DNA from: Craspedostauros australis
Lineage: Eukaryota; Bacillariophyta; Bacillariophyceae; Mastogloiales; Achnanthaceae
Reading direction: 5' to 3'
Assembly (NCBI GenBank): GCA_026770025.1
Contig: JAMXDE010000065.1
Coordinates: 1-64,000, forward strand
DNA: 64,000 nucleotides
The notes under the pieces were generated by a model that ran no database searches, was not told the origin of the DNA, and saw nothing but the letters and a program-made list of their open reading frames with translations. This document shows positions 1 to 10,003 of this stretch, piece after piece. Numbering within the stretch: position 1 is the first letter of the stretch; each line of letters begins with the position of its first letter. The position numbers and the translations under genes were made by a program.

Positions 1-1576
1 GGGAATCGTTCCATGAATGATTGAGCACCCAGCACTCACTACTGAATTCATTGTTGGGGTCGACAGCATTCTCGCCACTCAAACTTGTCACTCTGCCTGT
101 GCAACGTTTGAACCGCGCTAGAATTTTTGTGCTCCGCGCACGCGCGCGCCTTGTGATTGTACATCTGTCGAAGTCCACTTTCATTCGCATTGTCCCGCCG
201 CGCGCTTATGATTGTTAAAAAAGAGTACCATCCATCGATGATCTTGACATTGGTGATTCATTGTTATTCGTCGTAGGTTGGGAATTGGAGTCCTCACATG
301 ACGATTCCGAAATCTGGCGGAGGATCATCACCACAGGATTCACAACGAGAAACTTGCCGTTCTCTCTGCGTGCTTGCTTGTCCCACGCAACTCTGGGAGC
401 GGTATGGTAATATATATTTTCCCTTTGGTCTTAAACGAAGACCCATGGGGATTCTTCGAATTGACAACTGTGCAAAATCCAAAATCGTTCCAATGACTGA
501 CAGGCAACACGGGTTTTCTGTACAACACTTTGTTCACGACAGCATACAACCAATTTCTCTGCTCTGCTCTAATCCTTAGTCTGTCTCTTTCTCTATTACC
601 TGACTTGGCAAGGCTGGAAAGAGCCCCTGATCAATAGACAGCTATGGCACTGCCTTCAATACTGTCTTGTGCAGTTGCATATTATGTTCGAAATGATTCA
701 TTAGAAGATCTTCCATTTCTTGAGAGACGATTGATGATTATCGTGTCTTCTCTTTCATGTGTCTTGCCATCCCTGTCTGCATTGGTATTGTAGTTATTTG
801 GCTTTGCGTACCCTGGGACTGCTGTACCCTCCATCTGCTTCCACCATTTCACGAGCAAGTTTCCCTGCCAGCGAGCAGCTGAAGATCTTTGGGGTCAGGC
901 CATCAACCACAAGAGAACAGACCATAGCACCAAACAATGGCAACCAGTTTGGATGCAAGATCTCCATCTTCTACCACAGACTATCTCCCTTGTATAACCA
1001 TTTCTTTGAAAAGGGATGAGATTCCCGAACATGAAAAGTAAGTCACGTCCACTGTGACTTTGCACATTTGATGTTTGTCATTCTTAACGGAATTCTTCCA
1101 ATAAATCGTATTATAGGGTTGCCAACAGTATAAGCATTCAAAAAGAAAACGATGTGAGTTTGACATTGTGAAAGTGAAGTAGGAGATGTATCAATCTGCT
1201 ATTGTGTTCCACTTTCCTACACCTTTGTATCCCTTCTGAATTTCATCCATATGAAGTCAAGTCCACTTCATTAGAGGTTTGGGATCTGCAGACAAGTTTT
1301 CCACAGTGCAAGAACACAATCATAGTGCCACAAGAAGTACAAGGTCCAAAATCAAGTGCTTGGGATGGCATTTTGGACCACCACAAGCATGGTTCCACAT
1401 AACAAGGCACATGCATGGAGAAAGCCCATACAGAGAGATAAGATTTGTTTGTTTGCGTTGTTTTGCTAGGTGGGCATGGTAATCCAATGCACTATGATGC
1501 CCCACAATGTCCAATCCGATTCTGGTTCTGGTTGTTCCAGTCATAGAGTCTTGCTTGATTGTTCTGTAAGCATGCC
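1..1576. other. No recognisable gene
   Basis: Only short, unconvincing reading frames occur here on both strands, the longest about 110 codons, and none has a motif I recognise. No tRNA, rRNA or clear tandem repeat was seen. It is flanked on the right by transposon sequence and is probably intergenic or very old repeat DNA. Confidence 0.5.
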
Positions 1577-1676
1577 TGTTGGCAAGTTCCGCTCATGGAC
1601 ACTCTTGCGATTGCGTTGCGACGGTGTTGGTAGTGGTGATGGTTTCGATTCTGTTTTGGGAGTCTCCCATGCTCTC
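1577..1676 (-). repeat. Diverged inverted fragment of a B-family LTR end
   Basis: The first 19 bases (tgttggcaagttccgctca) are the exact reverse complement of the 3' terminus of the B-family LTR at 9903-9921. The next ~80 bases match inverted B LTR sequence only loosely. It directly abuts the start of the 5' LTR of element B at 1677, so B appears to have landed in, or recombined with, an older inverted relative. Confidence 0.6.
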
Positions 1677-1775
1677 TGTCGAGATGTACATACGTGTATG
1701 TGTCAAGATGTACATGTCTATGTGCATCGTTCAACTGCTATTCTCTTACACATGTATGGACGGTACAACTACATT
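1677..1775 (+). repeat. 5' LTR of element B, first part
   Basis: It starts TGTCGAGATGTACATACG and contains the family's duplicated tgtcgagatgtac / tgtcaagatgtac motif. The LTR is interrupted after the tacatt duplication (1770-1775) by element A and resumes at 9194. Confidence 0.85.
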
Positions 1776-2564
1776 TGGTGGAAATCCGGGGTTATAGTAG
1801 TAGACTAATCTGTTATCAGTCTGTACCGTTTTAGAACTGTGAGCACAACATGCTCATCTCCTTTCGATTCCAATTCACAACAAGCATGATCTGCAGTAGC
1901 CAACCCGAGATTACACCCTTCAGCTTGGCTCCTTTGCGTCTGCATCTTCATCTTGCTTTCATCGTGGTTCATCGCTTGCTTGGCTGAGGATTGGAGTGGA
2001 GAGCACCTACATTCGTCAAGTTCATACTCGTAGACCTGTAGGTACCTCTCCTTCGTCTCTTGTCACCTCTCACTGGTCCCACTTCATTTCAGTTCCTCCT
2101 CCTGTCATCTCGATGGTTGCCTTTGGATGCTTGGAACTTATTGTCATCTGGATCGTGGTCTTGGGTGAATAGGGATCGCCTCTGTTCGCTTTCTCAAATT
2201 AGGGTTCTCAGGGACGCGTCGACTTGTTCAGATATATTGGTTGTCGCGCTCATTTCGATTCACTCAGGGCTGGTGTTGTTGCCATCGTCATAGATCTCTC
2301 GGTTCCCGACCGTTATCGGGACATGGCCGAGTAGGCCACTGATGAGGGTGCTTGGATGTCGCATAAGACAGGTAGCCATTGGGCTGTCCGAGTGCAACTG
2401 GTCGATTGCTAGGTTGCGGTTTGTCCTGGGAGATGCTATTGGGGGTTGCGGCAATCGTGGGTATCTTTGCACGTAATACCATTCCGGTTCCAGTCAGTCA
2501 GTCCTCATGGGAGCTGCGGCAGAATACGGTATCTGTTGCAAAGTCGTACCCCCGATTCCTGACA
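1776..2564 (-). repeat. 3' LTR of element A
   Basis: This 789-bp copy pairs with 8418-9193. It ends (plus strand) ...cctgaca at 2564, next to the polypurine tract. Differences from the partner are mostly 1-4 bp insertions or deletions, for example cagtcagtcagtcc here against cagtcagtcc there. Confidence 0.9.
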
Positions 2565-2574
2565 CCCTTCCATT
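2565..2574 (-). promoter_or_regulatory. Polypurine tract of element A
   Basis: On the minus strand this reads aatggaaggg immediately before the 3' LTR start TGTCAGG, the normal place for plus-strand DNA priming. Element B has the similar aggaaggg at the same position. Confidence 0.75.
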
Positions 2575-2647
2575 GTCGCACCACCATACTCAATCACATT
2601 CACACACAAATCGTCTCTCGTCTTACTCCCTTGTCTCGCTCTTGCAC

Positions 2648-5600
2648 TCATCTCTTCTGTCCCATTAATCCATGGTCGATCTCATTGAATGATGCTCCCT
2701 TTGTGTCTGTCGTAGATCTCCTTCTTTGTGTCTTGGTGAAGCCGTCTGCGATGTTGTCCTCTGAGCGCACAAATTGAATTCGTGCCTCTCCGTTGTCTAT
2801 CAGCTCCCGAGTGAATGAGGTCCGTATATCGATGTGTCTCGTTCGACGCTGATGTCGACGGATTGGAGGCAATGAAGATAGCCCCCACATTGTCCACGTA
2901 CACATCCGCTGGTTTGGTCATCGTCACCCGATGTCCTCCATTAGCTGCGTGAGGAAGCGAATCTCTTTCCTGCTTCTGACAGCGCGACGTAGTCTAGTCC
3001 GCCTCTGTCCGAGCTGAGAGTTACACTTCGTTGTGCCTTCGATCTCCATACGATGGGCACCCCTTGCAGTAGGACGAAGATGTCCCCCGACACTGATCCG
3101 GTTATCCGTGTCTCCCGCAAACTGCGCTGTCTGCGTAATCTCGATCTTCCATGCGTCGTTTCTCCAGCGGGGTTGGTTGCATTCGTAGTCCGTAGTCCCT
3201 TGTGTCCGATACGAACTTCATTACTCGTAGCATCTCCTTGTATGCTGCAGCTGATGGTCCGTCCAGCACCTTGGTAATTCGCGCACCGCAATTCGCAATG
3301 TCTGGTCGCGAGTGCTTCACCAAGTATAGCAGCATACCTACTCCGCTTCGGTATCTGCTGTGTCGGTCACTGTCCACTTTGGGTAGGTCGTTGTTTCTCT
3401 GGATACCCTGTCCTGGTGTTCCTGGAGTTCCGTATCGTTGTAGGAGTCAGCACGTCATCCTTGAATGTATCGAGGATGTTCTTGATGATGTGTGGCTGGT
3501 TCACATACAACATTCGACTGATCGTTGTTGAAGATGATCTTGCAGCTGAGTAGTCTTCGAGGTCGTTCTCCACCTTGATTCCGAATTGCTCAGCTTTGGA
3601 TGTCGATGGTTAGTTGCTTCAACTCCTCCTTTTCTCCGATGCATAGGCAGTCGTCGACGTAGGTGCCTATCAGCAGTAGTCTCCCTTCCTGATTCCGAAT
3701 CAGAAGGCATGGATCCACTTTGCTCTGTCGAAATCCCAGCTTGAGTAGAATATCGACCAGCTTTTGTTCCATTGTCGCGCGCATCTGCACTAGTCCGTAG
3801 ATTGGTCTTCTTGAGGCAGCAAGCATTCGTCGGCCTCATGCCTCATCCCCTTTGGGCATTGCATGTAGATCTCTCTTCGTCAAGTTCTCCATGTAAGAAT
3901 GCTGTCTCGAAGTCGATGATCATACTATCCATGTGCAGCAGCATCTTCATAGTGAGCATGATGCGGTAGGTTGCATCATGAATCACTGGTGCGTGGTGTG
4001 CTGAGAAGTCCACTCCTGCGATCTGTGAGTAGCCGCAGGCGACGAGTCTGGCCCGGAAGACTCCGTTCCTCTTCTCCTTGAATACCCACTTGGTCTTCAC
4101 GCATCGCCGATCCCTCGGCATTCGGTTCCTCTTGATCTTCTCCCATACTCCTCTTCTGGTCATATCGTTGAACTCCTTATTGATGGCCTCTCTCCACTTC
4201 GTTCTCTTCTCGGGATCTGCATGGTCCCAGCATTCTTCGAAGGTGGTAGGGTCCAGCATCATAGCTACGCTTGCTTGCTCGGGTCTGACTCGATCATTTG
4301 TCACTTGGCTCGCAGCGATGAAGTCATCCAATCTCATCTTTCCGTGAGTGGTGTCTATCATCATCCCTGCGAACGTCTCTGTTGAACATCGACCCGTCTG
4401 TATGGAAGCTCGGCCCCTCTGTCGCCGCTGTTTCGGCTTCTGTCTCTTGGGCAGTCTCTTGCTTCTCCTCGTCAGATTCCGATGCTTCGCTGGATCCGTA
4501 GTCTCTGTCCTCCTTAGGGACGGGCGAATTGTTATACCCTGCGAGATCATCTGACCATTCTTGGTACGTACGCAACAGGTGTTGCGACTGGAGTCGAGGG
4601 CGGTTCTTGCTCTACCGTTCTTTCCTCGCTCCTTCCATCCTCGTCCCTTCCGGATTCATCGCCGACGTCTTCGTCTGGTTCCTGATCCTCCTGGACGGGT
4701 AGCAGATCGTCCTGCTCTACCGCAGCATCTTCTGAATCTCCTTGTTCTCTAGTTCTGCTGCGCTGGTCATCATCATCGGTCTCTATGTCACTCATACTGT
4801 CCGATTGACGAAGCCAAGTCACTCCTCTCTCTGGAGACGAGTCTCTTGATGCGGAGTCGTCGTCTGCGTTCATTACTCTGGATCTGCTGGCATCCTTAAT
4901 ACCTTTGAACTCTCCATACGACTTATTCAACCATGTTATGTCTCGAGTCATCAGGATTCTTGAGGTAGCAAGGTTCATCATGCGGTACACCTCCTTTCGC
5001 GTGCGACTCTCCGTATCCCACGAACATGGCAGGTTTGGAGCGGTCCGTCTAGCTTGGCCTTGATAGTCTGTCCACCGATGTGTACCATCCCCATCTCGCC
5101 GAACACACGCAGGTCATTTGCATACTTCGGGACTTTCCGTTTAACAGTATACACGCTGGCTCCCTTGACTTCGTGCCAATGATGTTCTCCAGCTGCGTTG
5201 CCGTGTGAGCAGCCTCTGCCCACAGCTTCCCTCGCGTTGTTTTTGGTAGATGGGTTTGGTTCAGCATGGCGCGTACTTTGCCGTAGAGTGTCGCGAATTT
5301 CCTTTCGACGCGACCGTTCTGTTGGGGAGTCGAGGCCGCAGTGTACTCGAAGGTTGGGTTGGGGCGAATCCCTTGTTAAGTAAGAGTTTCTCTGTAGAAC
5401 GATTCTCTCCTGCGTTGTCACATCTGACAATTGAACCGTTACTCGCTGATTCGCCTGGAGCCATTGGAACAACAAAAGCATCTTCGACCCCACGTCGCTC
5501 TTCTCTGTGATGAAGTAACTCCAGCAGTAGTCACTGTAATCGTCGATCACAAGAAGCCAGTATTTGCCCCTTCCCAGGCTGTGTGTCTGAACGCTTGATG

Positions 5601-6100
5601 TGTCCATGAACAATCGATCCCCGACTCCTTTCGCTCGTTGTTGAGTCGCTTTCGACATCGGTCTCTGTCGCGATTTCCCAATCGCGCAGTCAACACACAC
5701 TTTCAGTTTTCCTGTCACGTTCCAACCGTACCTCCCTGCTGTTCGAGAGATGGTGTACGCGTCAACGTGGCCTAACATTTTATGAATTGTGTTGATGTCG
5801 ATTGGTGCGTCGGTCGACACGCCAACATGAGCTTGGTCGTTGGCCTTGGCGTTGCTCACCATGTTCACGTCCACATACGAAACCGCTCTGGGTTGCCATG
5901 ATGCGGTCGAAGCTGATGCGCACGCTGCCTTTCTTCAGGCTGATCACAATGCCGCGGTTGCTGATGTCGAAACCATTCTCGAGAGCTTTGTTAATGCTCA
6001 GTAGGTTCACCCACAGTTTCGGCACGTACTTCACTGACTTGAGCACAACGATGGATGTCTTTCCGTTCTTCTGCATGACGGTCATGGCGCTTGTCCCCAA
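2648..6100 (-). pseudogene. Element A pol: protease end, integrase, RT, RNase H (broken)
   Basis: Copia pol domains can be followed leftwards through changing frames. They are the end of protease (about 6100-5780), an integrase zinc region and first Asp (FMDTSS, near 5600), a second Asp (RCDNAGEN, near 5420), reverse transcriptase (KTKWVFKEKRNG near 4090; catalytic TYVDD near 3660), and RNase H (VPIVWRSKAQRSVTLSS near 3030; the tail reaches 2648). At least eight frame changes occur, so no functional polyprotein can be read from this sequence. Order and motifs are those of Ty1/copia. It is not clear how many breaks are biological rather than sequence errors. Confidence 0.85.
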
Positions 6101-8336
6101 CCTTGGTTGCCTTGAGGAAGCGTCCGCTTCCGATCTTCACGTCCTGATCGGAGACGCGAACGTTGGTCATTCCTTCGTCGCTGTTGGTGAGGTGGCATGA
6201 TGCGCCCGAATCCCCCAACCAGGTGTTGGTCTCATAGCTGTCCGGTGCGATGGAAGAGCGCCTTGCGCTCACATGGTCCGTGTTGCCGACCACCATGGCT
6301 ACCTCGTGTTGGTCTGTGCGTTCAGAGTAGATTGGTAGCACCCAGTGCTCCGGCTTTGGGTCTCTGACTCCGCTGTCACTTTGGTGATGGGTCCAACGGA
6401 TGGAGTTCGCGGCATGGAGGGTCATGCACGAAATCAGATCGCTGGGGAAGGGTTGGAAGTGACGAGACTCCAAGCTGTTGTTGATGTTGCACGGGTTGCG
6501 ACACACACCCAATGTGGTGATCATCCCGATCTCGTGTAGCTTGAAGTACACCGTGCGCGGCTCGATCTGTAGCTCGCGGTCTTGAGTGTGGGTGGCTACA
6601 GCATCGTAGCACAATAGGGCGAGTTCGTTTCGCACCTCATTGGCTCGGAGCACGTTGCTCAACGATGCTCGCACAGCATTGCGGAGGGAACCAGCTCTTT
6701 CGAGTCTGGTGCGTCGCTCCGCGCGCTCTTCATCGTTGGTCGGCACATTGCCACTTGGCTCGTTGTGGAGCTGGATGAAGAAAGGAACTTGGGGGCATTC
6801 CACGCACCATGCGTAGAGTGGTCCTCGCTTGAGGCACAGAGGGCACCAGGCCGTGTTGGTGGTGAGCCCTGTCGAGTTCCCGATCATGCGGTCCACGCGA
6901 GAGAGTTCTGGAGCGAAGTTGAACACTGGACGGCGAGCCGTTCCTTCTTGATTGGCACCGCCCATGTCGTCGTCCACGTCTTCGGTGTCGGTGGCCCCTT
7001 CGTTGGTGAGGCTTGCGTCGTAGTAGGATTCTTGTCCTAGGTTGGAGTTGCTCATCTTGTTGTTGACGTTGTGTGGTCTCAAAGAAAGAATGGGAGATGT
7101 GTCAGTCTGTTCGACGATGGCTGCAAAGGCGACGTCCTCCATTACCTTGGAGTCAGCTTGGTAGTTGCTGTCGTTGTCGCGTGTTTTCGCCTCGCCTGTG
7201 TTCACAGACAAGTTGGTCACATTTTCCAATTCGTTCGTGTTTCCCGAGGTGGGCACACAAATTAATTCGTCTGTCACCACAAGAGCTACATCGTTATTTC
7301 CTTCCATTCCATCAGTCGCCACGTTGGCCGAGTCTGCCTCCTTCATGGCTGCCTTCAGCTTGAAGCACTGTAGGATCTTGTGTCCCTTCTTACCGCAGTA
7401 CTTACACTCCCCATTGAACTTGGGCTTGCTGTTGTTGACTCCTTGGCCACTCTTCTTGTTCTTGCCGTTGTCTTTCTTGGGGGCGGAGCGGCAGTCTGCC
7501 TTCTTGTGGCCGTAGGCGCCACAGTTGCGGCAGTGACCTTTGAAGCCTCCTACTGCAGCGAATGCAGTCTCTTCCCTGTTGCTGTTGTTCTCACGTCTGT
7601 TGCCGCCGAGCTTGAGGTGTCGGCCGTCGTAGGTGGCACTGACAGCCTCGCGGATGTCTTCGAGGGTCATGGTGTCTTCCATACCATCGAACTTGAGCTC
7701 CAAGAGCTTGACGTCCGTCTCGTATTCCCTTCCGAGGGCGTTGAGTACGAGCATGTGGTACTGTTGCATATCCATCTTGATGCCAGTACTACCGAGGCGA
7801 TTACGCAGCACTTCCATCTCAGTTAGGAACGTGTCTGGGTGCTCACCTTTCTTCAATCGCATCCCGTTGAGTTGAGCCAACAACTTTGCCTTCATAGGCG
7901 CAGTACGTTGCTCATAGATGCGTTCAAGGGCCTTCCACGCCTTGCGTGGGTCTCCACTTTCAGTGGGCCCGCCCTTGGTTCCCACCACAGCCATGAAGGC
8001 GACATTGCCTTCCGTAGTTTCATGGTTGATCGCCATGGCCAGTTCTTCAAACGCGCACTTAGCCAGCCCATTCTTGTATAACTCCTTCTCCTCTGCAGTC
8101 ATCGAGGCTATCTTCTTCGCGATAGACTCACCCTCTTCGATCTTCACATCGGAGATGAGGGCGCTGGGGCCGAAGGGAGCTGGCTTCACCTCCACCTTGT
8201 CTAGATCCATGAGATACAAGTCCTCAAGACCCCTGCCCGCGGCGCGAGCTAGGAACTTGATGCTCCAACCTGTCCAGCTGGAACGCTTGCCGTCGAAGAT
8301 AACGACGCGGTCGTTCTTGCGGAGATAGGAGCTCAT
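5991..8336 (-). CDS. Element A Gag-nucleocapsid-protease ORF
   Basis: I start at the ATG giving MSSYLRKNDRVVIFDGKR (8336); the 21 upstream in-frame codons are His-rich leader. A UBN2-like copia Gag region is followed by two CCHC zinc knuckles (CRNCGAYGHKKADC and CKYCGKKGHKILQC). An unusual stretch of about 300 residues then carries a CPLC...CVEC zinc-ribbon-like motif, before the aspartic protease signature (WLGDSGASCHLTNSD). The last ~35 codons are probably out of frame, because the protease continues in another frame at 6100. Product role: particle coat, RNA binding and polyprotein cleavage. Confidence 0.85.
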   Translation of the reverse strand: MSSYLRKNDRVVIFDGKRSSWTGWSIKFLARAAGRGLEDLYLMDLDKVEVKPAPFGPSALISDVKIEEGESIAKKIASMTAEEKELYKNGLAKCAFEELAMAINHETTEGNVAFMAVVGTKGGPTESGDPRKAWKALERIYEQRTAPMKAKLLAQLNGMRLKKGEHPDTFLTEMEVLRNRLGSTGIKMDMQQYHMLVLNALGREYETDVKLLELKFDGMEDTMTLEDIREAVSATYDGRHLKLGGNRRENNSNREETAFAAVGGFKGHCRNCGAYGHKKADCRSAPKKDNGKNKKSGQGVNNSKPKFNGECKYCGKKGHKILQCFKLKAAMKEADSANVATDGMEGNNDVALVVTDELICVPTSGNTNELENVTNLSVNTGEAKTRDNDSNYQADSKVMEDVAFAAIVEQTDTSPILSLRPHNVNNKMSNSNLGQESYYDASLTNEGATDTEDVDDDMGGANQEGTARRPVFNFAPELSRVDRMIGNSTGLTTNTAWCPLCLKRGPLYAWCVECPQVPFFIQLHNEPSGNVPTNDEERAERRTRLERAGSLRNAVRASLSNVLRANEVRNELALLCYDAVATHTQDRELQIEPRTVYFKLHEIGMITTLGVCRNPCNINNSLESRHFQPFPSDLISCMTLHAANSIRWTHHQSDSGVRDPKPEHWVLPIYSERTDQHEVAMVVGNTDHVSARRSSIAPDSYETNTWLGDSGASCHLTNSDEGMTNVRVSDQDVKIGSGRFLKATKVGDKRHDRHAEERKDIHRCAQVSEVRAETVGEPTEH

Positions 8337-8404
8337 GGTGGTGTGGTGGTGGTGGTATTTGTTGCTGTGTTGGTGGGTGATGGAAACGTTGGATTTCAAT
8401 CGTA

Positions 8405-8418
8405 ACGTTTCGAAACGT
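8405..8418. promoter_or_regulatory. Palindrome at the primer-binding position of element A
   Basis: acgtttcgaaacgt is a 14-bp perfect palindrome lying directly after the 5' LTR end (CCAACA in element orientation). Element B has cgtttataaacg at the same place. I do not recognise a tRNA 3' end here. It may be part of an unusual priming or dimerisation site. Confidence 0.5.
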
Positions 8419-9193
8419 GTTGGAAATCCGGGGTTATAGTAGTAGACTAATCTGTTATCAGTCTGTACCGTTTTAGAACTGTGAGCACAACATGCTCATC
8501 TCCTTTCGATTCCAATTCACAACAAGCATGATCTGCAGTAGCCACCCGAGATTACACCCTTCAGCTTGGCTCCTTTCGTCTGCATCTTCATCTTGCTTTC
8601 ATCGTGGTTCATCGCTTGCTTGGCTGAGGATTGGAGAGCACCTACATTCGTCAAGTTCATACTCGTAGACCTGTAGGTACCTCTCCTTCGTCTCTTGTCA
8701 CCTCACTGGTCCCACTTCATTTCAGTTCCTCCCTCCTGTCATCTCGATGGTTGCCTTTGGATGCTTGGAACTTATTGTCATCTGGATCGTGGTCTTGGGT
8801 GAATAGGGATCGCCTCTGTTTCGCTTTCTCACATTAGGTTCTCAGGGACGCGTCGACTTGTTCAGATATATTGGTTGTCGCGCTCATTCGATTCACTCAG
8901 GGCTGGTGTGTTGCCATCGTCATAGATCTCTCGGTTCCCGACCGTTATCGGGACATGGCCGAGTAGGCCACTGGATGAGGGTGCTTGGATGTCGCATAAG
9001 ACAGGTAAGGCCATTGGGCTGTCCGAGTGCAACTGGTCGATTGCTAGGTTGCGGTTTGTCTGGGAGATGCTATTGGGGGTTGCGGCAATCGTGGGTATCT
9101 TTGCACTTAATACCATTCCGGTTCCAGTCAGTCCTCATGGGAGCTGCGGCAGAATACGGTATCTTTGCAAAGTCGTACCCCCGATTCCTGACA
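8418..9193 (-). repeat. 5' LTR of element A
   Basis: This 776-bp copy pairs with 1776-2564. In element orientation it starts TGTCAGGAATCGGG and ends GGATTTCCAACA. It is followed on the right by the tacatt target duplication and the rest of B's LTR. Confidence 0.9.
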
Positions 9194-9921
9194 TACATTT
9201 GTGTCGATAGTGAACTGTACTTTGCCAAAATCACATCACGAAATCGAACACAGAAATATGAGGAGAATTTCTGAAGGAAATTTGCAATCAACGATTTCTG
9301 AGAGTATCAAGAACATCGTCCATCCATCCATCCATCCATCCATCAATGGAAACGTATGATACCAAACAAATCTTGAGGTACCTCCCAACTAAACCTGAGA
9401 TGACAATATCATCTGACAGACCACTGCATCACCAATGGAACGTGACATCTGGAGAGAAGAAGGACGCCTACTGACGTCAACAGGATGTCATTGTGTCACC
9501 ACATCGACATCTGTCTCCAAGTCAGAGCAGGAGGCGAAGATCCGATGACCGAAGAGCATCAGCATCATGGATACAGAAGGTGAACTTCAAATGGCGAGTA
9601 CTCATGGAGTAGGAGCCAGTACTGAATGAACGGAGTGTCGAGTGCGGAGTACGCATCGAACAGGGAGTATCGTGCGCGACGAGCACACGATGTTGAGAGA
9701 GAGAGAGAGAATACAGAGAGGAGCGAGAGAGCATCTTGCTCACCAACTCATAGTCGGAGACCAAATCTATGAAACAGATTGAAGCGCCGAGAACATCAGG
9801 CAAGAGAACAGGTGTACACCGAGAGGATCGGAGTAGCCAAGTAATGAAATAGCAAACAGAAGACTATCAACCAACACCATCTTCCACGATCGTAGGTTAC
9901 CGTGAGCGGAACTTGCCAACA
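9194..9921 (+). repeat. 5' LTR of element B, second part
   Basis: The LTR resumes at the tacatt duplication and runs to ...GGAACTTGCCAACA. It includes a TCCA/ATCC tetranucleotide run at about 9320-9344 and a GA run near 9695-9720. Compared with the 3' LTR at 16230-17022 it differs by many substitutions, not just indels. Confidence 0.85.
9320..9344. repeat. ATCC microsatellite in LTR
   Basis: Six tandem copies of catc. Other copies of this LTR have only two or three, so the array expanded in this copy. Confidence 0.8.
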
Positions 9922-9933
9922 CGTTTATAAACG
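9922..9933. promoter_or_regulatory. Palindrome at the primer-binding position of element B
   Basis: cgtttataaacg is perfectly self-complementary and begins at the first base after the 5' LTR (which ends CCAACA). Element A has cgtttcgaaacg at the same site. The arms are conserved while the two central bases differ. Confidence 0.5.
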
Positions 9934-10003
9934 ATAGATCAGGGCGAGCCCGCGGATCGGATCGTGCGAGGAAGACGAACATCATTCAAGAGCAGCAGGC
10001 TGA

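Larger units (their letters stand above)
1776..9193 (-). mobile_element. Ty1/copia LTR retrotransposon A, inverted, nested in B's LTR
   Basis: A is complete in outline: LTRs at 1776-2564 and 8418-9193, gag-protease ORF, then integrase, reverse transcriptase and RNase H running leftwards. It is flanked by the 6-bp repeat tacatt (1770-1775 and 9194-9199), and removing it restores a continuous B-family LTR. In element orientation the LTR runs TGTCAGGAATC...GGATTTCCAACA. The polypurine tract aatggaaggg (2565-2574) directly precedes the 3' LTR. The pol part is broken by many frame changes, although it is the younger insertion. Most of the differences between its two LTRs are small indels. Confidence 0.92.
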
